From positions 1 through 5,712 of the forward strand of contig CAMDEF010000084.1 of NCBI GenBank assembly GCA_945895265.1: a DNA stretch of 5,712 nt, written 5' to 3'. Origin of the DNA: Bordetella parapertussis (lineage in GTDB: Bacteria; Pseudomonadota; Gammaproteobacteria; Burkholderiales; Burkholderiaceae_B). The position numbers and the translations under genes are program-made. Positions 1-4,697 of the stretch are shown here, in pieces. The notes under the pieces were generated by a model, which saw only the letters and a program-made list of their open reading frames with translations, had not been told where the DNA came from and did not search any database. Numbering within the stretch: the stretch's first letter is position 1; every line of letters begins with the position of its first letter.

Positions 1-49
1 GATTTTGGCGTTCTCAGAAAAGCGTAAGCCGAAGTTCACTGGTAACTAA
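1..49 (+). CDS. C-terminal end of an enoyl-CoA hydratase/isomerase-like protein (partial, 5' end outside window)
   Basis: Reading from base 2, the plus strand is open for 15 codons to a TAA at 47-49 and gives ILAFSEKRKPKFTGN. The pattern AF-x-EKRKP-x-F-x-G followed by the stop is the usual C-terminal tail of crotonase-fold proteins (enoyl-CoA hydratase/isomerase), which form or hydrate the double bond of acyl-CoA thioesters in the cytoplasm. A Rho-independent terminator begins 10 bases after the stop on the same strand, which independently supports a plus-strand gene ending here. Only the tail is present, so catalytic residues cannot be checked and the exact substrate is unknown. The other plus frames also close within the first 50 bases, but their short peptides resemble nothing I recognise. 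The family call is inferred from a very short motif. Confidence 0.55.
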   Translation, partial: ILAFSEKRKPKFTGN

Positions 50-58
50 GGCAGCGCT

Positions 59-99
59 AGGGTATTTGCAGAGCGAAAGCAAGAGCAAATGCCCTTTTT
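59..99 (+). terminator. Rho-independent terminator after the crotonase-like gene
   Basis: The left arm at 59-69 (AGGGTATTTGC) pairs with 85-95 (GCAAATGCCCT) over 11 positions, with one T-G wobble. The stem is followed directly by a run of five T (95-99). The loop (70-84) contains GC-GAAA-GC, which could form a small GNRA-capped inner hairpin. The polarity (stem then T-run on the plus strand) and its place 10 bases after the TAA at 47-49 fit termination of the upstream gene. Confidence 0.85.
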
Positions 100-107
100 A
101 TCTATTA

Positions 108-133
108 GCATAATACGCATAATGTATATTATG
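108..133. repeat. CATAAT repeat cluster with a near-palindrome
   Basis: GCATAAT occurs at 108-114 and 117-123, a 9-bp period, and the inverted copy ATTATG lies at 128-133. The segment 118-133 (CATAATGTATATTATG) matches its own reverse complement at 14 of 16 positions. It sits in an AT-rich spacer just past the terminator. Such a symmetric AT-rich element could be an operator for a dimeric regulator or simply part of a promoter region. No adjacent regulator gene is visible in the window, so function is unassigned. Confidence 0.4.
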
Positions 134-326
134 TAAAGTAATGTTTCTGGATGTTATTTGGCATTATTGGTTTATCAGCCTCCGTTGATCCACAAACTTC
201 TCTCTCTTCGTTCAAACGTATTTCAGCGAGCATTTGATAGGCTTTCGCCAGACTTCGCTGCTGAGCCTTAGAGCTCATTGCCTGTCTCAATACTATAAAT
301 TCCTTAGCCATATCTCGAATATCCAT
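129..326 (-). CDS. Hypothetical 65-aa protein (doubtful)
   Basis: This is an open frame of 65 codons from ATG (326-324) to TAA (131-129). The first two thirds are rich in Ala, Lys, Glu, Gln and Leu and would form an amphipathic helix; there is no signal peptide, membrane segment or known motif. I do not recognise a family. Against it: no purine-rich Shine-Dalgarno precedes the ATG, the frame uses ATA, AGA and CGA codons that are uncommon in the neighbouring genes, and its 3' end runs into the AT-rich repeat region. For it: the peptide composition is plausible for a small soluble protein, and no other gene occupies this interval. It could be a small acquired orphan gene or a chance ORF. Confidence 0.3.
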   Translation of the reverse strand: MDIRDMAKEFIVLRQAMSSKAQQRSLAKAYQMLAEIRLNEEREVCGSTEADKPIMPNNIQKHYFT

Positions 327-364
327 TTAGGTTCACAGTTTACGAATTTTCTTTAATGAACGAC

Positions 365-392
365 TTGCGCCAAACACCGCCAACCGGATAAT
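365..392 (+). promoter_or_regulatory. Candidate sigma-70 promoter for the ketopantoate-reductase-like gene
   Basis: TTGCGC at 365-370 could serve as a -35 element (3 of 6 matches to consensus) and GATAAT at 387-392 as a -10 element (5 of 6), with a 16-bp spacer. Transcription would begin near base 399 and leave a leader of about 40 nt before the ATG at 439. The -10 match is good but the -35 is poor, so this is a candidate only. Confidence 0.35.
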
Positions 393-402
393 GCGAGGCT
401 CT

Positions 403-429
403 GGTTACGTTGGTTACTTTTGTTACTTG
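403..429 (+). repeat. Three tandem 9-bp GTTAC repeats in the leader
   Basis: GTTAC occurs at 404-408, 413-417 and 422-426, exactly 9 bp apart. The units are GGTTACGTT, GGTTACTTT and TGTTACTTG. The array ends 9 bases before the start codon at 439 and lies just downstream of the candidate promoter. The regular spacing could reflect slippage or a binding site in the mRNA leader; nothing in the window decides between these. Confidence 0.6.
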
Positions 430-438
430 AGCTAAGTC

Positions 439-1431
439 ATGAAAATATGTATTTACGGTGCGGGTGCTGTGGGTGGTCATTTGGCGGCGCGATTGATTAC
501 GGCTGGGCTCGATGAGGTATCGCTAGTAGCGCGTGGCGCGCAACTTCGGGCGATTCAGCAAAACGGCTTGAAGGTGTTTCGGGGTGAAGAAATCTACACC
601 GGGCGCCCCTTTGCAGCCACCGACGACCCTGCTTCGCTGCCGCCCCAAGACGTGGTGCTAGTGACCTTAAAAGCACAGGCATTGCCCGCTGCTGCGGCTG
701 CCATTGAGCGTCTGTTAGCCAAGGATGGCGTGGCGGTGTTTGCCGTCAACGGGATTCCTTGGTGGTGGAATAAAGGTACTAATAACGTCCAAGAGCACCT
801 TGAATGCGTCGACCCGGGTGGCGGGCTTTGGTCGCGGCTGAAAGATCGCTCGTTAGGCTGTGTGATTTACTCGCCCAACGAGGTGATCGAACCTGGCGTG
901 ATCAAAACTGCGATGGGTGATCGTTGGATGTTCGGTGAGCCCGATAACGCACCCTCTTCTCGTGTTGATCGTTTGGTTCAGGCGTTTCAAGCCGCCAACA
1001 TCAACGGCGTTGCAGCGACTGATCTTAGATACGATATTTGGCACAAGTTGCTGATCAATTGCGGCTTGAATCCTGTCGCCGCCCTGACCCGCTTACCAAC
1101 CGTCAAAATGTCGGCAAGCCCAGAAGTGCGTGCTGAGCGCTGCAAAGTGATGCTTGAAGTATTAGAGGTGGCCTTAGCTTGCGGTACCGATTTGCGAGGC
1201 AAGGTCGACCTTGAAGAACTGGTCGCCCCTAAAAAACGCCCCGGTTCAACCACGGCATCGATGCTGCAAGACGTGCTGGCTGGGCGCTCGCTCGAGCACG
1301 ATGCTATCTTGGGTCAAGTTGTTGAATTTGCACGTCAGCACAACATCAGCGTGCCACGTTGCGAGTTGATGCTGGTCTTGCTGCGCGGCTTGAATCAACA
1401 ATTGATGGATGAAGCCGCAGCACGAACCTGA
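439..1431 (+). CDS. Ketopantoate reductase family protein (2-dehydropantoate 2-reductase-like)
   Basis: This is a 330-residue cytoplasmic NAD(P)H-dependent reductase of the ApbA/PanE family; PanE reduces 2-dehydropantoate to pantoate in the pantothenate/CoA pathway. Seen: an N-terminal Rossmann fold with the dinucleotide loop GAGAVGG at 7-13, K78 in VTLKA, N104 in NGIPWWW, and the C-terminal helical domain with K203 in WHKLLINCGLNP (N207, N211). S274 and E286 follow. Spacings among K203, N207, N211, S274 and E286 match K176, N180, N184, S244 and E256 of E. coli PanE as I recall them, so the active site looks intact. An in-frame TAA at 433-435 fixes ATG 439 as the start; the Shine-Dalgarno is weak (GAG at 429-431). 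The protein is longer than E. coli PanE (about 303 residues), with an insertion around 110-135. Burkholderiales carry several such paralogues, so true PanE function is uncertain. It could instead reduce another 2-keto or aldehyde acid. It is convergent with the catabolic block. Confidence 0.9.
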   Translation: MKICIYGAGAVGGHLAARLITAGLDEVSLVARGAQLRAIQQNGLKVFRGEEIYTGRPFAATDDPASLPPQDVVLVTLKAQALPAAAAAIERLLAKDGVAVFAVNGIPWWWNKGTNNVQEHLECVDPGGGLWSRLKDRSLGCVIYSPNEVIEPGVIKTAMGDRWMFGEPDNAPSSRVDRLVQAFQAANINGVAATDLRYDIWHKLLINCGLNPVAALTRLPTVKMSASPEVRAERCKVMLEVLEVALACGTDLRGKVDLEELVAPKKRPGSTTASMLQDVLAGRSLEHDAILGQVVEFARQHNISVPRCELMLVLLRGLNQQLMDEAAART

Positions 1432-1494
1432 TCAACAGCAAGAAAAGTTGTTCTGGCAATCAGGTTATGTGGCTCGAAGTATTTCTGTAGTGAC

Positions 1495-1539
1495 TTGATC
1501 TGACGATCTGCTAACTTGCGGTGCTTTTCGTCAGATCAA
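1495..1539. terminator. 12-bp perfect inverted repeat between convergent genes, possible bidirectional terminator
   Basis: TTGATCTGACGA at 1495-1506 is perfectly complementary to TCGTCAGATCAA at 1528-1539, with a 21-nt loop. It lies 63 bases past the reductase stop and 19 bases past the aldolase stop, where a two-way terminator would be expected. No T-run follows the stem on either strand, so it does not meet the intrinsic terminator pattern. It may act with Rho, protect 3' ends, or be a protein-binding site. Apart from this repeat I see nothing else in the 127-bp convergent spacer. Confidence 0.5.
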
Positions 1540-1558
1540 ACCGAAACGACCGCGTGGT

Positions 1559-2323
1559 TTACTTAAACGCCGAGCGCAGTTCACGCACGCCAAGCGCCAG
1601 CACACGGGCATCGGCACCGACAGCCACAAACGTGCAGCCAAGCTCAAGATAACGCTTCGCCAACGCACGGTCAGGTGTCAAAATCCCCGCGGCTTTTTTG
1701 TGCTTCAAAATCACAGCGATCGATTTTTCAATTGTGCTGACCACATCAGGATGACCCGGATTACCCAAATGACCCAACGCAGCAGACAAATCTGACGGCC
1801 CTAAAAATACGCCATCTACGCCTTCAACGGCACAGATCGCCTCAAGATTATTCAAGCCTGTTTGTGTTTCAACTTGCACTAACAAACAGATCTCGTCGTT
1901 AGCGCCCTTCACATAATCTTTACGCGAATCCCAGCGTGACACGCGCGCCGAGCCGTAGCCCACGCCACGAATACCATGGGGTGGATAGCGCACCGCTTTC
2001 ACCAACTCAGCGGCCTGCTCTGCTGTGTCAACCATCGGGATCAGCAAGCTTTGCACACCCAAATCAAGCAGCTGCTTAATCAAGTGCGTTTCGCCAATCG
2101 GTGGGCGAGCAACTGCTTGCGTGTTGTAAGCAGCACAGGCTTGCAATTGCGACATGATCGTCAGCGGATCTGTCGGTGTGTGTTCGCCGTCAAGCAACAT
2201 CCAGTCAAATTCTGCTGTCGCACAAATCTCAGTGGTGAAGGCGTCTGGGATCGAAATCCACAAACCGATATTGGGCTTGCCAGCTTTTAATGATTGCTTA
2301 AAACGATTGGTGTAATCAGGCAT
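1559..2323 (-). CDS. HpcH/HpaI family class II aldolase
   Basis: This is a 254-residue cytoplasmic metal-dependent aldolase of the HpcH/HpaI family (pyruvate class II aldolases), a single TIM-barrel domain of normal family length. Members cleave 2-keto-3-deoxy or 4-hydroxy-2-oxo acids retroaldolically to pyruvate and an aldehyde. Visible: LLDGEH at 43-48 with catalytic-base H48, R73 in VARPP, the IPMVDTAEQA stretch at 95-104, YPPHGIRGVG at 113-122, metal ligand E152 in QVETQTG, and D178 in GPSDLS. H48, R73, E152 and D178 each sit three residues beyond H45, R70, E149 and D175 of E. coli HpaI. The segment SDLSAALGHLGNPGHPDV resembles GarL (5-keto-4-deoxy-glucarate aldolase), while the C-terminal KRYLELG is shared with HpaI, so the substrate is not settled. 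Start ATG has a strong AGGAG 7 nt upstream. The gene lies 189 bp after the cupin gene on the same strand, and a dehydratase two genes upstream could supply its substrate. Confidence 0.92.
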   Translation of the reverse strand: MPDYTNRFKQSLKAGKPNIGLWISIPDAFTTEICATAEFDWMLLDGEHTPTDPLTIMSQLQACAAYNTQAVARPPIGETHLIKQLLDLGVQSLLIPMVDTAEQAAELVKAVRYPPHGIRGVGYGSARVSRWDSRKDYVKGANDEICLLVQVETQTGLNNLEAICAVEGVDGVFLGPSDLSAALGHLGNPGHPDVVSTIEKSIAVILKHKKAAGILTPDRALAKRYLELGCTFVAVGADARVLALGVRELRSAFK

Positions 2324-2330
2324 TGCGATG

Positions 2331-2335
2331 CTCCT
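2331..2335 (-). promoter_or_regulatory. Strong Shine-Dalgarno for the aldolase gene
   Basis: On the minus strand AGGAG (CTCCT on plus) lies 7 nt before ATG at 2323. It is the best ribosome binding site in the window and fixes this start. The other genes here have only weak sites. Confidence 0.8.
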
Positions 2336-2338
2336 AGA

Positions 2339-2400
2339 AATTGTCTAATTATTTATTGGTTGTTTTGTTTGCTTAGTTATTAGATCACCTTTATCGCGGT
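2339..2400 (-). promoter_or_regulatory. AT-rich leader upstream of the aldolase gene
   Basis: The roughly 60 bases before the aldolase Shine-Dalgarno are distinctly AT-rich and include, on the minus strand, an A/C-rich tract (CAAACAAAACAACCAA) and several TA-rich hexamers. Such a stretch often holds a promoter or an unstructured leader. I could not find a -35 and -10 pair with good match and spacing, so the presence of a separate aldolase promoter is only suggested. Confidence 0.25.
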
Positions 2401-2493
2401 ACCCGTGATGGTGGCGATCTCGGTATCTGCCACGATAGCGATCTTAGTAATATTGATGGAGGAATCGCATTGTGATCCTAAGTCGCCAAGCAT
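2380..2493 (-). other. Unexplained 37-codon open frame in the cupin-aldolase spacer
   Basis: In the 189-bp spacer the minus strand reads ATG at 2493-2491 to TAA at 2382-2380. The last third of the peptide is IAIVADTEIATITGTAIKVI, built from ordinary codons (ATC, GTG, ACC, GAG, GCC, ACG) like those of the neighbouring genes. The frame stays open upstream to a TGA inside the cupin 3' end, about 48 codons in total, so it is not a simple frameshift extension of the cupin. No Shine-Dalgarno precedes the ATG. It may be the remnant of a lost gene, a small translated ORF, or chance. I recognise no family. Confidence 0.2.
2411..2433. repeat. Short hairpin in the cupin-aldolase spacer
   Basis: GTGGC-GAT at 2411-2418 pairs with ATC at 2425-2427 and GCCAC at 2429-2433, an 8-bp stem with one bulged base (2428) and a 6-nt loop. 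It lies 80 bases after the cupin stop on the minus strand. No T-run follows, so it is not a standard intrinsic terminator. It overlaps the small unexplained open frame, and the symmetry may be incidental. Confidence 0.3.
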
Positions 2494-2512
2494 ACCGTTT
2501 GCCGGGGCAGCG

Positions 2513-3166
2513 CTATACCAGCAGATGCCCAGTCTTCACAAAGATCGTGCAACCTTCTTTGCTGAAGGGTTGATGGGCACTCAGGTGCGGGCTTCTGAGC
2601 CACGAACCTGCCGGATACCGACCGTGCTCATCCTCAAAGACACCCTCAACGACAAAAATCTCTTCGCCGCCAAAATGCCGGTGTGGATTGAAATACGTTT
2701 GCGGCGCCCAGCGTACTAAGGTCGACCCACTACCTTGTCGCATTAACGGCATGACCTTCAAACCAGGCACCATCCCTTGAAACCAAGGCGACGTTTTAGT
2801 ATCGATGACTTCGCGCTCGACTTGCTCAGGGCCAAGATGACGTAACTTGACAAAGAGCGTACAACCCAACTCACTGAAGGGTGCGTGAGAAGAACCCGGT
2901 GGGCTCATGAGGTACGTGCCGGCAGGATAATCACCTGTCTCATCGCTAAACACCCCCTCCAGCACCAAGATCTCTTCACCGAAATCATGGCGATGCGCGT
3001 GAAACTTAGAGCCTGGTTGGTAGCGAACGATTGAGGTGGCTTTTGCAACCTCGCCACCCAGACGCTCAAGCATCTTTCTCTCTACCCCTGCCTCTGGGCT
3101 CGAAATCCATGGTAAATCATGATGGTTGAGAGTGACTCTCTGACTGTAATCAGCATTGATGTTCAT
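2513..3166 (-). CDS. Double ChrR-like cupin domain protein
   Basis: This 217-residue protein is made of two ChrR-type cupin domains, roughly 40-110 and 140-214. ChrR of Rhodobacter is a zinc anti-sigma factor whose C-terminal cupin domain binds zinc through H141, H143, E147 and H177. The same spacing is present twice here: H58, H60, E64, H94 and H162, H164, E168, H198. Each repeat also carries GEE(I/F)-x-V-x-EGVF, YPAG, and PFS-x-x-GCT-x-FVK, so both sites should bind metal. The N-terminal zinc helix domain that holds the sigma factor in ChrR is absent; residues 1-40 instead have the MNINADYSQRV start common in stand-alone cupins, which supports the ATG chosen. This is therefore probably not a sigma regulator. 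The start directly abuts the dehydratase stop (TGA then ATG, no spacer), implying translational coupling. No signal peptide. An enzyme role (isomerase, dioxygenase or metal-dependent hydrolase) is possible but unproved. Confidence 0.9.
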   Translation of the reverse strand: MNINADYSQRVTLNHHDLPWISSPEAGVERKMLERLGGEVAKATSIVRYQPGSKFHAHRHDFGEEILVLEGVFSDETGDYPAGTYLMSPPGSSHAPFSELGCTLFVKLRHLGPEQVEREVIDTKTSPWFQGMVPGLKVMPLMRQGSGSTLVRWAPQTYFNPHRHFGGEEIFVVEGVFEDEHGRYPAGSWLRSPHLSAHQPFSKEGCTIFVKTGHLLV

Positions 3167-4693
3167 TCAGCTCACGATACCTAAGTGCCATGGCACAAAT
3201 TCGTTGTCACCTAAATTCAGTAATTCGCTCTTAGACTTTTCGCCCGAAGCCGTACGCAAGATATGTTCAAAAATTTCTGCGCCCATCTGTTGAACGTCAA
3301 CTAAGCCATCCAAAATCTTGCCACAATTAATATCCATGTCTTCTTCAAGACGGGTAAACATGGGCGTATTCGTTGCCAGCTTGATGGTAGGCGAAGGCTT
3401 CGAGCCGAACATCGACCCCCTGCCCGTCGTAAAGCAAATAATATTTGCACCACTCGCAATCTGACCGGTGACCGCGCAAGGGTCGTAGCCTGGCGAATCC
3501 ATAAACACAAAACCTGGCTCGGTAATACGCTCGGCGTACTCATACACTTGTTGCAAGGGAGTGCTGCCGCCCTTCATCGCCGAGCCCAATGACTTTTCAA
3601 AGATGTTGGCTAAGCCACCTGCTTGATTACCAGGTGCCACCACGCCATTGAACTGACCGTTTTGCCCACGTGTGTATTCTTCCCACCAGGCAATACGATC
3701 TAACAATTTTTGACCAACTTCGGCGCTGACAGCACGGCGTGTCAGCATATGTTCAACGCCATGAATCTCGGGCGTCTCTGACAAAATCGCAGTGCCCCCA
3801 TGGCGCACCAAAATATCCATTGCCGCGCCAAGTGCTGGGTTGGCCGTGATACCCGAGAAACCATCCGAGCCACCGCACTCAAGACCAATCTTGATATGAC
3901 TTGCGCTAACCGGTTCGCGTTTGATCGCATTGGCGCGCGGCAACATAGACTGAATCGCTGCTACACCCGCCTCGATCGTGGCGCGTGTGCCGCCCTCTTC
4001 TTGCATCACTAACGTATGCAAGGTGTCAGATTTTTCTAAGCCTTGCGAAGCCACCAAATCAGCAACCTGATTACGCTCGCAGCCAAGTCCAACAATCAAC
4101 ACGCCCGCTAAATTTGGATGGGTGGCATAGCCCGCCAACGTGCGGCGCAACACATCAAAGTGCAAGCTCGGTGTTGACATCCCGCAACCGGTCGTTTGGG
4201 CAAACGCGACCACACCATCCACATTCGGATACGCGGCTAAGCGTTCAGGCGTAAACCAATCCGCGATGCGTCGAATTGCCGTCGATGAACAATTGACCGA
4301 CGACATAATCCCAATAAAGTTGCGCGTGGCTACGCGACCATCGGCGCGCACAATACCCATGAAGCTTGCGCGCTGCTCAACTGGCACATATTGCACTGGC
4401 ACCACATCACGACCAAAATCGTGTTGATGTTGAAAGTCAGCTAACGCAATGTTATGGCTATGCACGTGCTCACCGGGCTCGATGTCGCGCGTTGCCACAC
4501 CTATCGGCGTGTCGTACTTCAACACGATTTCATTAGACGCGATCTTGCGGGCTGCGATCTTATGGCCAGCCGGAACTTGCGCGCGTACCTTAATCGTTGT
4601 GCCATCGGCGTTCACCGTTGCGCCTAGCGTTAACGGCTCGCGCGCAATCAGAACGTTATCTTTGGGATGAAGACGAATCAGCGCAGCGCCCAC
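3167..4693 (-). CDS. UxaA/GarD family altronate or galactarate dehydratase with N-terminal SAF domain
   Basis: This is a cytoplasmic sugar-acid dehydratase of the UxaA/GarD family, which removes water from altronate, galactarate or related acids to give 2-keto-3-deoxy acids; known members need Fe2+ or Mn2+. From the GTG start it has 508 residues, typical of full-length single-chain forms. The N-terminal SAF domain (about 5-80) ends in GEHVHSHN. The two catalytic domains carry NCSST (134-138), TTGCG (167-171), GLGCE (202-206), LECGGSDGFSG (271-281), SETPEIHG (305-312), PGNQAGGL (354-361), DSPGYDPC (399-406) and TTGRGSMFGSKPSP (422-435). Start choice: GTG at 4693-4691 lies 4 nt after the binding-protein stop and just before the conserved ALIRLHP. 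An ATG at 4735 would add 14 residues overlapping that gene by 38 nt, with no Shine-Dalgarno; TTG at 4708 is also possible. The exact substrate cannot be read from sequence; the neighbouring aldolase favours an aldonate or aldarate. Confidence 0.9.
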   Translation of the reverse strand: MGAALIRLHPKDNVLIAREPLTLGATVNADGTTIKVRAQVPAGHKIAARKIASNEIVLKYDTPIGVATRDIEPGEHVHSHNIALADFQHQHDFGRDVVPVQYVPVEQRASFMGIVRADGRVATRNFIGIMSSVNCSSTAIRRIADWFTPERLAAYPNVDGVVAFAQTTGCGMSTPSLHFDVLRRTLAGYATHPNLAGVLIVGLGCERNQVADLVASQGLEKSDTLHTLVMQEEGGTRATIEAGVAAIQSMLPRANAIKREPVSASHIKIGLECGGSDGFSGITANPALGAAMDILVRHGGTAILSETPEIHGVEHMLTRRAVSAEVGQKLLDRIAWWEEYTRGQNGQFNGVVAPGNQAGGLANIFEKSLGSAMKGGSTPLQQVYEYAERITEPGFVFMDSPGYDPCAVTGQIASGANIICFTTGRGSMFGSKPSPTIKLATNTPMFTRLEEDMDINCGKILDGLVDVQQMGAEIFEHILRTASGEKSKSELLNLGDNEFVPWHLGIVS

Positions 4694-4697
4694 AGTC

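Noticed and set aside
987..1253. 88-codon minus-strand frame inside the reductase-like gene
   Set aside because: It is antisense to the conserved K203/N207/N211 region of the reductase; no ribosome binding site or family signal supports it.
1436..1456. Short stem-like match (AACA with TGTT) soon after the reductase stop as a terminator
   Set aside because: Only 4 bp pair and no T-run follows; the 12-bp inverted repeat downstream is a far better candidate.
2405..2719. 104-codon plus-strand frame opening in the spacer, with GGAGG and GTG nearby
   Set aside because: Most of it runs antisense to the cupin gene, whose conserved second metal site is unambiguous; the translated peptide has no recognisable motif.
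2513..3166. Cupin protein as an anti-sigma factor like ChrR
   Set aside because: The N-terminal zinc-binding sigma-interaction domain is missing and no ECF sigma gene is adjacent; only the cupin domain is shared.
3985..4670. Several plus-strand frames of 70-95 codons opposite the dehydratase
   Set aside because: They are antisense shadows of a strongly conserved gene; their compositions (Arg, Thr, Ser and Pro rich) are typical of reverse-strand translation.
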